Origin: Prochlorococcus marinus XMU1404
GTDB taxonomy: Bacteria > Cyanobacteriota > Cyanobacteriia > PCC-6307 > Cyanobiaceae
DNA length: 64,000 nt
Assembly: GCF_017696175.1 (NCBI RefSeq)
Contig: NZ_JAAORE010000001.1
Span: 310,001 to 374,000, forward strand
Direction: 5' to 3'
The position numbers were made by a program, and so were the translations under genes. Under the pieces are notes generated by a model. The model was given only the letters and a program-made list of their open reading frames with translations, was not told the origin of the DNA and ran no database searches. Every line of letters begins with the position of its first letter. The stretch's first letter is position 1. Positions 38,375 to 47,503 of the stretch are shown one piece after another.

Positions 38375-38408
38375 GACAAAGTAGTTCTTTAATTAATTTT
38401 TATTTTCA

Positions 38409-38909
38409 TCAATCCTTATTTTTATTGCCCAAATATTCTCTTTGTAGTTGGTTTAGTTGCCGGATAGTTTTAGTCTTAAATGCTTTTTGCAATGCTTCTT
38501 CGCCATTGCCACCATGCTCCCATACTTTATTTCTTAACCTTGCTGCCTGTTGGCTTTGAATTACAAAATCCCCTTGCTTCCATTTTCTGCCATTGAAATA
38601 TGATGAGTCATCTATTGGCGGCATTATCTCTGCATCTTTTCTCATATAAACTTCTAAACCGCACCTCTTTTTACTACACACATATTTAGGCTCTGGGCAA
38701 TGATAAATATTGCCATCTTTATACTCAACAACTTCTACAAAAGGAGGTAGACAACATCCTCTACAGTCATACCTCCCAGTATCATCCCAGACCTTTTGAG
38801 TTGGCATGCCATAAACAACAATTAAAAAATTCCTATTACCGCACTCAGGGCAAACAGCAGGTTTACCGCTCCTAATGATTCTTTTTGGCTTGCCTCTTTT
38901 CACCATCAC
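38409..38909 (-). CDS. Zinc-ribbon hypothetical protein, 166 aa
   Basis: CPECGNRNFLIVVYG, YDCRGCC and CSKKRCG form three Cys pairs suited to one or two zinc ribbons. The C-terminal half is helical and basic (QQAARLRNKVWEHGGN, RQLNQLQREYLGNKNKD). It could be a nucleic-acid-binding protein. Its start overlaps the stop of the 64-aa gene upstream (ATGA), so the two are translationally coupled. Confidence 0.55.
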   Translation of the reverse strand: MMVKRGKPKRIIRSGKPAVCPECGNRNFLIVVYGMPTQKVWDDTGRYDCRGCCLPPFVEVVEYKDGNIYHCPEPKYVCSKKRCGLEVYMRKDAEIMPPIDDSSYFNGRKWKQGDFVIQSQQAARLRNKVWEHGGNGEEALQKAFKTKTIRQLNQLQREYLGNKNKD

Positions 38910-39100
38910 ATGAAATCGTTCAACATACGATTCCAGTCAACTACTCCACCATCTTTTTTTGTCTCTTGATCTAGCTTGCGTAATTCTTTTCTTACTTCTT
39001 GCATCTCTTTGGAGTATTTATGATCATTTTTTGCGTAAGGATCACTCGTGTAATTACCAATAGTTTCTCTTGTAAATAGTTCCATAGTTTTGCTGGTCAA
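38906..39100 (-). CDS. Hypothetical protein, 64 aa
   Basis: A polar helical protein: MTSKTMELFTRETIGNYTSD, KEMQEVRKELRKLDQETKK, DWNRMLNDFM. It is the first gene of a two-gene unit with the zinc-ribbon protein (ATGA overlap). Confidence 0.5.
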   Translation of the reverse strand: MTSKTMELFTRETIGNYTSDPYAKNDHKYSKEMQEVRKELRKLDQETKKDGGVVDWNRMLNDFM

Positions 39101-39340
39101 TATTGTCTATTTTGAATGCTTTGTTTAGTTCTAAATAACTTTTCTCATAATACAAATATACTTCTTGCGAACAATTATTTCATTTGGCAATATAAGAAAC
39201 CGACTCCAAAATTGGCACATCAACATAAGATGTTTCCATTAATGGCCAGATAGAACTGAAGGAATAAAAGTCAGGGATTTTTATAATATTTTTCTTTCGG
39301 TTCAGCTGTTAAAAAGCTCCTACACACATACTGATAAACA

Positions 39341-40123
39341 ATGAAAATTATTAATAGACTCAGGTCGCTGCCAGGCGATTCTCTGGGCGTTATACGCCGC
39401 ACTCCGCCACTTGTTTTCGCAATGGCTGTCTTATCTCTTGGAGGATTTATAGGCGCCTCCACGGTCCTTGTGAGAGGGTTCAGAACGGTTGAGAATACTA
39501 TCACTGTTACCGGTGCAAGTACTGAAAGTTTTGAGAGTGATATTGCAAAATGGTCTGTACAGGTAAAGACCTCAGGGAAAACACAAATTGACTCATTTAC
39601 CAAGCATAAGCAGTCCATTAATAAGACAATGGAATTCCTTAAAGCCAATGGAATTGAGGACAGTGTAAAGCAGGATGTTTATCTTGGACCTGCGAGTATC
39701 AGTGAATATAAAACCAGAAATCCCAAAACTAATGAAATCATTAGAACTGAATGGATTACTTATCAGAATATTGAGATTGAAAGTAGGGATGTTTATAACA
39801 TCCAGAAGACTCATAGTCAGATAACAGAATTGCTTGGAAAAGGGGTTAGGGTTAAACCAAGCCGTCCTGAATTCACCTATTCAAAGCTGGCTGATAAACG
39901 CGTTGACATGCTTGCTAAGGCAGCAAAGGATGCAAGAGTTAGGGCTGAAGCTATCGCTCTACAGGCAGGATCCGAAGTGGGTGGTCTGAAGAAAGTGAAT
40001 ACCGGTGTTTTCCAGATCACAGTTCCAAATTCCACTAGGGTCAGCAGCTGGGGCTCTTATGATACAACTACTATCAAGAAAGACATAACTGCCGTTATGG
40101 GGGTGACTTTCGCAGTTAAGTAG
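39341..40123 (+). CDS. SIMPL-domain (DUF541) protein
   Basis: A membrane anchor (PPLVFAMAVLSLGGFIGAST) is followed by the SIMPL domain: ITVTGASTESFESDIAKWSV, DVYLGPASISEYK, KAAKDARVRAEAIALQAGSEVG and VMGVTFAVK. At 260 residues it is full length and probably faces the periplasm. Base composition is visibly richer in G+C than its neighbours, suggesting recent transfer. The family is of uncertain function, with oxidative-stress and envelope links. Confidence 0.85.
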   Translation: MKIINRLRSLPGDSLGVIRRTPPLVFAMAVLSLGGFIGASTVLVRGFRTVENTITVTGASTESFESDIAKWSVQVKTSGKTQIDSFTKHKQSINKTMEFLKANGIEDSVKQDVYLGPASISEYKTRNPKTNEIIRTEWITYQNIEIESRDVYNIQKTHSQITELLGKGVRVKPSRPEFTYSKLADKRVDMLAKAAKDARVRAEAIALQAGSEVGGLKKVNTGVFQITVPNSTRVSSWGSYDTTTIKKDITAVMGVTFAVK

Positions 40124-40127
40124 ATAC

Positions 40128-40223
40128 TCAGGGAGTCTGTTTTTTGCCTTTTAGAATCATCAGCAAAGGTAGACCAATAAGCATTAGGCTCCCATCAATT
40201 AATAAAAAAGTATTCAGATTCAT
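40128..40223 (-). CDS. Small membrane protein, 31 aa (cassette copy 2)
   Basis: MNLNTFLLIDGSLMLIGLPL continues LMILKGKKQTP. It is homologous to the peptide at 35827. Its ATG overlaps the TAA of the gene at 40225 by one base (TAATG), which indicates coupled translation. Confidence 0.5.
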   Translation of the reverse strand: MNLNTFLLIDGSLMLIGLPLLMILKGKKQTP

Positions 40224-40423
40224 TAATCCATTCCATCGGGAATATCCCAAGTAAGAGGTATTCCTTTTTTAACGGCATCTTTCTCTATCTCATCCATTTC
40301 TTTTCTTAGCTTGTTGTAATAGGCCAACTCTTCTGGATCATCAGAGCCAAGACCATAATTCATGATCGCTGCAAGATAAATTTTATGCATGCGGTGTGAC
40401 GATAGTGGCATGAATAAAGACAA
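40223..40423 (-). CDS. Small hypothetical protein, 66 aa (cassette copy 2, intact)
   Basis: MHKIYLAAIMNYGLGSDDPE, EELAYYNKLRKEMDEIEKDA and KKGIPLTWDIPDGMD. The intact counterpart of the frameshifted copy at 35910-36100. Start candidates are the ATG at 40423 or internal ATGs at residues 5 and 12. Soluble, helical; function unknown. Confidence 0.6.
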   Translation of the reverse strand: MSLFMPLSSHRMHKIYLAAIMNYGLGSDDPEELAYYNKLRKEMDEIEKDAVKKGIPLTWDIPDGMD

Positions 40424-40730
40424 CCTCTATTTAATATATCTGAATTCAAGGCAAAATGCTGACCTTTGAAATCCATGTTATAGCAATGGATTACGAAACC
40501 CCACCATAATACACGGGAAGAAGGGGTAAAAGATAATAAATGAATATTAAATTCTAGAAAACTTTATAGATAATGGAAAAATCAAGGAATGAACTTTGCA
40601 ATTATTTTTAAACAAGATATATCAAGTTAACTATTATATAAATTTCATGAAATGATTATTTGCTATTAGTATTAATAAAGAAATTAAAAAATATTGTCCT
40701 GCACTAATTCCAAAATGAACATAATTTTTT

Positions 40731-43700
40731 TTAGCTTTCACTCTCCAATCTTTTAAGCCATTCCAACCAATATTTGCTCGCTTCGCTTGGTGTAAATATT
40801 GCATCAGCATCAGGGATCTCTCCATCAACAGCAGCTTTTGCAATATCTTTTTTTGATCTAATCCTCTCCATTTTATTTTGACACCAACTCCAATTATCAC
40901 CATTTGGCAAATCTATATTAGTAAGAGGTAGATAAACACTTATTGATTCATATTCTGTCCCATCTCTATCTAATCTTCCTATAGACTGTTCAAACTCTGT
41001 AGAGGTCCAAGGTAACTGGAAAAATACAGCTTTATTACATACAGATTGAAGACCATCAACACCTGTACCAGCACATTGCACAGATGCTACCAACACTTCT
41101 ACATCTCCTCTTATAAATTCATCAAGAGAGTCATTAAAGCCGTCATCAGTAGCATCTTTATCATTTCCTGTATAAACACAGTAAGTAAAATTATTTTTAA
41201 TAAGCCAATTTGTTATCGGAATTAATGTTCCTTTTATAAGAGTTATAAAAATAATTGTTTTTTCACCTCTTTTAATACAATCTCTTAGCACACTTAATTT
41301 AGGTTTTACTAAAAGTCTCTCCACTTCGTGGTACAAACCTCTTCTTGTAAATGCAATTATTTCAGGAAGCAATGAAGAAGCATCAACATTTTTAGGTATG
41401 ATTTCAGTCCTAGACAAGTTTCCAGGATTCATTCTTATTCCATTAATGATGAAGTGTTGATAAAGATTCATACACGAATTAAGTTCATCATTAGCTTTTA
41501 CATCAAAAAGTGTTTCCTGAGTTACAAGTTCAACTAAAGATCTGCCCTCATAAATATTATTAATCACAGGAGTTGCTGATAGACCTAAAACTCTAATCTC
41601 TGGATTTAAATTGAGGGATATACGAATGAATTGATTTATAAGACTTCTTCTCTGACTTGATTCTGTTTCTTTTCTTTTTTTTGATTGATGTATCTCGTCA
41701 ATTACGATCATATCTGGAGAAAAGTTTGAACAGAATTGCAAAAGATTATCGGAGAATCTATTTTGAAATCTTTCATGATTAACTATGACTACATTAATTT
41801 TGTTTTGTAGTGGTTCAATAATCCAATTTTCAGGTTTTATATGTAAAACAGCTTCTGGATAACCTGTTTTAAATGTTCTTATCCAACTATCTATAACCCC
41901 ATTTGGACACGAAATAAAAATCCTTTGACATTTGCATATTTGAGAGGCAAATATTGCTGACAGTGTTTTACCCGTGCCAGTTCCACTTAAATTAAGAATT
42001 CGCTTATCTTTTAATAATCTATAAGAAACAAGTCTTTGCATTAATTTAGGTTCTCTATTTCTACCTTTCAAATCTTTAAATTGATATGAATGAGGTATAG
42101 ATAATTTTTTGGCGCCATAATATTCACTGAGAAATTTTGTTCTAACTTCGTCGCTATAAGTATCTTTTTCAGAAATGTTTGCTTCTAATTTTTTTATAAG
42201 AAGCTCTTCATTAGCGAAACAACTATCCCATAATTTAGATGAAGCTTTCGCCTTAAGGAATTCAATTTTTGAAGCATCAGTTCCAGAACTTTCAATCACC
42301 CCTGCAGCTTTATCAAGTGCTTTAAGAGTTTTACCGGGATCCAGATTAGGAAGATCATCAACAGTAATTTCATTTAATTTTATAGGTTTGGAGTCTTGAT
42401 ATTCTCTTTTTAAAATATTAGCTTTTCTTTTAAGAAGTCTTAATTCTTTTTCTTCTTTAGAGTACTTATGTTTTACCTCACCTCCAAGATTTAATAATTC
42501 TTTAATAGATGGGACCTCAAGATTATTCGACCAATCCTCGAGATCTTTCTTATTAACAACGCCAGTTTGAACAGCATCAATTAAAACATCAAAAGTCCTG
42601 CTAAATTTCTCTTGTTCTTTCCTATTTATTCCTTGAGCCTGAAAAAGTACATATAATTCTGAAGGACTTAAAACTGCTAGATGTTCTCCAAGATCTCGAA
42701 CGAAAGCTTTAATAAACTGAACAGTAACTTTCTGCGATATACCGGAGAAATGATGCTTATTAAATCTCTGGGCGACCTCTAGCCAAGCTAAATTCCCCAT
42801 TTTTGTTAATGCTGCCACAGCTGAATTTGGTTTCTTATTTTTGTATTCTTCTATCTCAGTATTCCTAAAAAAATCAATTATTTGTGAATAACTAGGCATT
42901 ATTTCGATTTTTTGACTTGAAAAAATATTTACGTCATCAAGTAATTTTAATAACCGCTTATCTGTCCAATAAATTCTGCTCCCATCTGTATTTACAAGTT
43001 GTCCTTGATACTTAAGACCTATCTTATTCGCCACTACACTTTGGCCACCAAACCTTTGAACGACTCCTTTTATCCTATAAGGAGTAGTGGTTTGTTTAGG
43101 CATTAGTTTAGGTTCTCCCAAGAATTCTGCATGCCTGTAGAGATATTCCTTTAGATTTTTGATTTCTTTCCAATAACCATTTCCCACATCAGCCAGCTCA
43201 TTCTTCTTATTTAATAAGAGATAATGATAATCATATTCTTTTTTGGGGATATCAATTTTAAATTTTTTATAAGTCTCTATTCTCTCAAAAAAATTATATT
43301 GAATTATTGAATCCCATAACTTTTTATAATTAAAATTTGTGGGAATTTGATCTTCTTTAATTGGTAATTTGCCGAATTCACTTATTAAACTTTTTATTAT
43401 TTTTTCTTCCTCTCTTAAATTTATACTCTCAATTTCTATTAAATAGTCTTCATAAAATTTTCTTGCCAAATCAACCTCCATTGATTTAAACATTTTAGAT
43501 TCGATTTGCCTAACTCTTTCTCTACATAAATTAAAATTATTTGATATTTCTTGTAATGTTTTGCCTTTTAATCTTTCCAATATGACAAATACTGATTTTC
43601 CATTATCTCTAATTATAGTTTTAAATATTTTTCTTATTAATTTTTGACCCTCCTCTTCTTCGAATTCAGATATGAATAATTTGAAGATTTCTAATTTTAG

Positions 43701-45542
43701 ATATTTATATTCATTTTTATATTCGACTCCAAACTCATCTAAGGAATCGCTTATTTTGTAAAATAAAGATTTTAAAGTTCTAGAAGTTTCATTTGTAGAA
43801 AGTAGAAAAAATTCTTCTAAGTTCTTATCGATATTTTCAATATTTAACTTTTTTTTAGAATATTGATTTTTAATATTATTCCAATTTTCCAGTTCTTTAT
43901 TAAGTAATTTTGTTCCAAATTTAAATTGGTGAGGCTCTTTATTGTTTAAAAAAACATCTCGATTCGACTTTATTATCGACAATTCATTATAAAAATCTTC
44001 ACCCTTAACTTTTAAGGATTCGAGGAAAGATTTTTCCTTATTTTGAAGAAAATTATAGCTAATACCAAGCTCATTTGCTATTGCTGACTTGTCCTCATTG
44101 AAAAGAATTTTTGCAATGATGATAATGTTAATACCCATTTGTCTAGTTAAATTTCGGTAGAATTTTGATAGCCATATAGACGCATCTTCGTAATTAAAAT
44201 GGGATATTAAGAATTTAAATATTGTTAATTTGAGATATTTTATTTCTATGCCACTATTTTTATTTTTCTCATATATGTAAAACTCAATTTTTTTAAGAAG
44301 ATTAAAAAATTGTTTTTGTAAAATTATTTCATAGTCTCTGATATTAATATTAAAAAAATCATTTAATTTTGAATCTAAATTTTCTATATTGATATTGGAA
44401 TTAGCGAATTTATTAGTAACTTCCTGCCAAAATTCCTTTTTTAAATCTTTACCTGAAATGTTGGAAATATTATTTATTTTTCCAAAGGAATCTTTATTTA
44501 ATTCCAAAATAAAATCTAGATCCACTTTAATCTTTTGAAGACCAAGTTTTAAGTCTGCATAAGATGAAGAACCAAAATTCTTACCTAAAAGTAATTTTGA
44601 TTTTTTAATTCCAATTAAATCTGACAATTTCTCATAATGATTTCTTCGCAAAGAATTAATAGTTTTTAAAGAGACATTTTCTAATTCATGTATAGGTTTA
44701 CTGTATATGGGATTTGTATTTATATCCTCTAATTTATCTTTTGTATCTAGATCAATATTTGTATAAATATTACTACTATTAATAGTATTTTTTGAATGAG
44801 ATTTTTTTAACTCATCATTATTTAAGTTATCTGCATCAGAATAAGTTGATTTGGATATTCCTTCATTTGATTTCTTCTTATTATTACCATTTAAAACCTC
44901 TAAAAAGGCACTTTCGTCAAATTCGGTAAATGACTTTTCTAATTTAAATTCATTGGTTTGAAAATAGAAATTATCAGGTCTACTTGATTCTGCATTAGAT
45001 ACATTTAAATTTTTAAGATTTTCGTTTTTTTTCTCAATTTCTATTTTTGGTTTATCTTTAATTATTTGTGGTTTTATAGCAATATTTTCTTTTTTTATCA
45101 AAAAAGAAAGAAAGGAAAATGCTTGTATGGTTTCAAAATCGTCTTGACCGTTAACTTCGCCTGAAGAGACTATTTTTTCAAGATTATTTATTAAAGAAGG
45201 TTTATTAGAGCATTTTATAAGCCATTCTGAGATTTCAGATTTAAAAGTATCATCTAAAGATCCAATGGCTTTTTTAAAATCTTCCCCACTTAAATAACAA
45301 TCAGTTTTATGACCTTCCTCTTCCCAAGCCCAACAAAATAATTTAAAGGCCCTATCTATTGGTATTTCTATAGATTTTGGGATTTCTTTCTGAGAATTAT
45401 CGTCTATTAACTTTCTTTCAGTTTCCTGAATATTTCCATAATTATTTGACTCAAAATTTATATCTTCATCATTATTATTAGACTGATCAATAAACCATTT
45501 ACCAATCTTCTTTAGCCAATCCTTTTTGCTCACCATAATCAA
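40731..45542 (-). CDS. Giant SF2 helicase with RNAP alpha-CTD-like and sigma-4-like domains
   Basis: The C-terminal third (about 1165-1540) is an SF2/SNF2-type helicase: SGTGTGKT (Walker A, about 1186), VIDEIHQ (about 1280), GLSATP (about 1320), ASVQCAGTGVDGLQ and QSIGRLDRDG (arginine-finger motif VI, about 1519). Residues about 282-345 resemble the RNA polymerase alpha C-terminal helix-hairpin-helix domain (SLKTINSLRRNHYEKLSDLI...NFGSSSYADLKLGL). Two sigma-region-4-like HTHs follow; the second is clear (TLQEISNNFNLCRERVRQIE, about 662-681). An FGGQSVVANKIGL element lies near 831. It lies at the edge of the GHKL/methyltransferase cluster, divergent from the GIY-YIG gene, and is probably the DNA-translocating arm of a defence system. 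Confidence 0.8.
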   Translation of the reverse strand: MIMVSKKDWLKKIGKWFIDQSNNNDEDINFESNNYGNIQETERKLIDDNSQKEIPKSIEIPIDRAFKLFCWAWEEEGHKTDCYLSGEDFKKAIGSLDDTFKSEISEWLIKCSNKPSLINNLEKIVSSGEVNGQDDFETIQAFSFLSFLIKKENIAIKPQIIKDKPKIEIEKKNENLKNLNVSNAESSRPDNFYFQTNEFKLEKSFTEFDESAFLEVLNGNNKKKSNEGISKSTYSDADNLNNDELKKSHSKNTINSSNIYTNIDLDTKDKLEDINTNPIYSKPIHELENVSLKTINSLRRNHYEKLSDLIGIKKSKLLLGKNFGSSSYADLKLGLQKIKVDLDFILELNKDSFGKINNISNISGKDLKKEFWQEVTNKFANSNINIENLDSKLNDFFNINIRDYEIILQKQFFNLLKKIEFYIYEKNKNSGIEIKYLKLTIFKFLISHFNYEDASIWLSKFYRNLTRQMGINIIIIAKILFNEDKSAIANELGISYNFLQNKEKSFLESLKVKGEDFYNELSIIKSNRDVFLNNKEPHQFKFGTKLLNKELENWNNIKNQYSKKKLNIENIDKNLEEFFLLSTNETSRTLKSLFYKISDSLDEFGVEYKNEYKYLKLEIFKLFISEFEEEEGQKLIRKIFKTIIRDNGKSVFVILERLKGKTLQEISNNFNLCRERVRQIESKMFKSMEVDLARKFYEDYLIEIESINLREEEKIIKSLISEFGKLPIKEDQIPTNFNYKKLWDSIIQYNFFERIETYKKFKIDIPKKEYDYHYLLLNKKNELADVGNGYWKEIKNLKEYLYRHAEFLGEPKLMPKQTTTPYRIKGVVQRFGGQSVVANKIGLKYQGQLVNTDGSRIYWTDKRLLKLLDDVNIFSSQKIEIMPSYSQIIDFFRNTEIEEYKNKKPNSAVAALTKMGNLAWLEVAQRFNKHHFSGISQKVTVQFIKAFVRDLGEHLAVLSPSELYVLFQAQGINRKEQEKFSRTFDVLIDAVQTGVVNKKDLEDWSNNLEVPSIKELLNLGGEVKHKYSKEEKELRLLKRKANILKREYQDSKPIKLNEITVDDLPNLDPGKTLKALDKAAGVIESSGTDASKIEFLKAKASSKLWDSCFANEELLIKKLEANISEKDTYSDEVRTKFLSEYYGAKKLSIPHSYQFKDLKGRNREPKLMQRLVSYRLLKDKRILNLSGTGTGKTLSAIFASQICKCQRIFISCPNGVIDSWIRTFKTGYPEAVLHIKPENWIIEPLQNKINVVIVNHERFQNRFSDNLLQFCSNFSPDMIVIDEIHQSKKRKETESSQRRSLINQFIRISLNLNPEIRVLGLSATPVINNIYEGRSLVELVTQETLFDVKANDELNSCMNLYQHFIINGIRMNPGNLSRTEIIPKNVDASSLLPEIIAFTRRGLYHEVERLLVKPKLSVLRDCIKRGEKTIIFITLIKGTLIPITNWLIKNNFTYCVYTGNDKDATDDGFNDSLDEFIRGDVEVLVASVQCAGTGVDGLQSVCNKAVFFQLPWTSTEFEQSIGRLDRDGTEYESISVYLPLTNIDLPNGDNWSWCQNKMERIRSKKDIAKAAVDGEIPDADAIFTPSEASKYWLEWLKRLESES

Positions 45543-45665
45543 AGATTTTCTTAAAAAGTTTTTATTTAAAGAACTTTATTAATTATTCTTAATTTACATT
45601 ATTTATTTATTTTGTGATTAAATTATCATAAAAATAATACTAATTTGATTTAGTAAATTGTAACC

Positions 45666-46031
45666 ATGGGAAATAATATTAATGAATTAGAGCAATGTGC
45701 TTTATATCTTATTCAAGATACAATTAGTGGAGATTTTAAGATCGGTATTAGTAATAATCCTGCTGAAAGAAAAAAAGAAATTAGAAATCAATATAACGTT
45801 GGTGATTTAAGAGGAATATCAATAACATGGTTCTTAACAAGAAATGAAGCTTTGTTTTGGGAAAGAAAATTTCATCAAAAATTTAGATTTTGGCATTCGC
45901 CCGAAAGAGGAGGGAAAGAATGGTTTAGCCTATCATCTAAACAAGTTAATGATTTCATAAAGTGGATGAGAGCCAGTACAAAAAAGAGAAATGAAAATAT
46001 TGATACTCTCAGAGAACTTCTAGATTCTTAA
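45666..46031 (+). CDS. GIY-YIG-type (T5orf172-like) nuclease-fold protein
   Basis: This 121-residue protein has ALYLIQDTISGDFKIGISNN (the Y-L-I...K-I-G-I form of GIY-YIG), PAERKKEIRNQYN, then EALFWERKFHQKFRFWHSPE with the catalytic-type Glu and Arg, and GGKEWFSL. This order fits the T5orf172/MUG113 branch of GIY-YIG proteins common in phage and defence loci. It is divergent from the helicase gene (123 bases between starts). Confidence 0.8.
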   Translation: MGNNINELEQCALYLIQDTISGDFKIGISNNPAERKKEIRNQYNVGDLRGISITWFLTRNEALFWERKFHQKFRFWHSPERGGKEWFSLSSKQVNDFIKWMRASTKKRNENIDTLRELLDS

Positions 46032-46094
46032 TTGGCCCTTTAAATGTTTATTTTTATTTATTAGATTGCTTTATGTAAAATCTAATAAAAAGTT

Positions 46095-46280
46095 ATGACA
46101 CCAGCTGAAGTACTTCAATTATCTAAAAAGTTTCCTAAGAATAAGTCTTTATCAAAATTGATTTCTAGAGCTTTGAAAGAAATCATAGTTGAGGATAGAA
46201 AACATTTTGAGGAGATTTTTGAAGGTCTTTATATAGATCCTGTTTCTGATGATTTTGACTTGCCAAAAAAATATTTTTGA
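46095..46280 (+). CDS. Hypothetical protein, 61 aa
   Basis: MTPAEVLQLSKKFPKNKSLS, KLISRALKEIIVEDRKHFEE and YIDPVSDDFDLPKKYF. A small helical protein between the GIY-YIG and Vsr genes, all in the same direction. If Vsr starts at its first ATG (46249) the two overlap by 32 bases. Not recognised. Confidence 0.5.
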   Translation: MTPAEVLQLSKKFPKNKSLSKLISRALKEIIVEDRKHFEEIFEGLYIDPVSDDFDLPKKYF

Positions 46281-46305
46281 GAATACAAATAAATCCATCA
46301 ATCCA

Positions 46306-46707
46306 ATGAATAAAATCAGTAATCAGAGATCAAGAAATATGTCTGCAATAAAATCAAAGAATACAAAGCCTGAAATCGCTGTAAGAAAACTTTTATATTC
46401 AATGGGATATAGATTCAGATTACATAGAAAAGATTTACCAGGTTCTCCTGATATTGTCCTCCCAAAATATAAAACAGTTATCTTTGTGCATGGATGTTTC
46501 TGGCATAGGCATGAGAATTGTAAATATACTTCTACTCCAAAAACAAGACAGGAATTCTGGGAAAATAAATTTAACTCTAATAAAAAAAGAGATCAAAAAA
46601 TACAAAAAGAAATTATAGATTTAGGATGGAAATTTATTATTATCTGGGAGTGCGAAACTCACAATATCCAACCTTTGGAGGAAAAAATTAAAAGGTTACT
46701 TAATTAG
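46306..46707 (+). CDS. vsr: Very short patch repair endonuclease (Vsr type)
   Basis: RSRNMSAIKSKNTKPEIAVR, LHRKDLPGSPDIVLPKYKTV (catalytic Asp), FVHGCFWHRHENCKY (His/Cys zinc-site region) and WKFIIIWECET are the Vsr signatures. The start at 46306 (MNKISNQRSRNMS) gives the usual length of about 133 residues; an upstream ATG at 46249 is possible. Vsr nicks T:G mismatches from deaminated 5-methylcytosine, so it fits the C5 methyltransferase at 51167. Some Vsr-like proteins also act as restriction nucleases. Its 3' end overlaps by eight bases the convergent gene at 46700. Confidence 0.93.
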   Translation: MNKISNQRSRNMSAIKSKNTKPEIAVRKLLYSMGYRFRLHRKDLPGSPDIVLPKYKTVIFVHGCFWHRHENCKYTSTPKTRQEFWENKFNSNKKRDQKIQKEIIDLGWKFIIIWECETHNIQPLEEKIKRLLN

Positions 46708-47503
46708 TTTTTGATCTATTCAATAAAATTTTGCTTAATTCGAAAATATTTTCAATTATTTTTTCAGGTTCACTTCTTAAAACTAAGCCGACATCATGAA
46801 CTAGGGACGCTGTGAAAAGTTTTGCTAATTCATTACTAAAATCAGTTGGACTTAGAGAACATTTCTCATGCATTTTCGAAATTATCAACCTGTAGAAGGC
46901 CTCTAAAAAACAGGTTCTATATACAACGTCACATCCCCATCTCCTTTCTTGAACGTCAAACCATAATTGCTGAGAACCCAGCATTATTTTTGTAAATTTA
47001 TATTTGTCATTTGATTGAAGAAATAATAATTTTGTATCTTTTTCCCAAGGTGAAACAGTTAAAAATGTACCCCACCATAATCTTGAAATAGCATTTCTTC
47101 TAAATGCCCGCCTATCATCCTTATCAAAAAAGAAATGTGAATTAATTAAACCTCTATCTTGCTCTTTGTTTTTTAATGGCCAACGCTTGATCGTATATTC
47201 TTTAAATTCTCTATGGGTTAAAGTGGCCCATAAACACTTATTAGAAGCAGCTATTGGGGTTAAATTTTTTAATGCTTCATAAATTATAATGCCGCTTTTA
47301 GAATCACCTTTTACATCTGAATCTAATTGGCTGGTTATCAAATTTATATCAATATCTAATCTTGTGGGGGTTAAAGACTTTTCCTCAAATAAAAAATTTT
47401 CATCTTCATTATATTTGGAAAATAATTCGTTTATTTCAGTTTTTTGAACTTGATAAAAAAGGTCATTGTATTTTGTATTTTTAATTATATTTATTGCGGT
47501 CAT
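46700..47503 (-). CDS. DUF6339-like protein (GHKL module 1, third gene)
   Basis: This 267-residue protein has CLWATLTHREFKEYTIKRWP, FFFDKDDRRAFRRNAISRLW and a distal VHDVGLVLRSEPEKII helix. The R-x-x-x-R-N-x-x-S-R-L-W/F block recurs as RNTFSRLF in the gene at 53224, so the two are paralogues from two similar modules. I associate this pattern with DUF6339, known from restriction-modification-like operons with GHKL ATPases. The start codon abuts the stop of the preceding gene at 47503. Confidence 0.65.
   Translation of the reverse strand: MTAINIIKNTKYNDLFYQVQKTEINELFSKYNEDENFLFEEKSLTPTRLDIDINLITSQLDSDVKGDSKSGIIIYEALKNLTPIAASNKCLWATLTHREFKEYTIKRWPLKNKEQDRGLINSHFFFDKDDRRAFRRNAISRLWWGTFLTVSPWEKDTKLLFLQSNDKYKFTKIMLGSQQLWFDVQERRWGCDVVYRTCFLEAFYRLIISKMHEKCSLSPTDFSNELAKLFTASLVHDVGLVLRSEPEKIIENIFELSKILLNRSKTN

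Noticed and set aside
40634-40903. 89-codon minus-strand ORF overlapping the helicase C-terminus
   Set aside because: Mostly inside the helicase frame, without a domain or plausible start; the helicase motifs show which frame is real.
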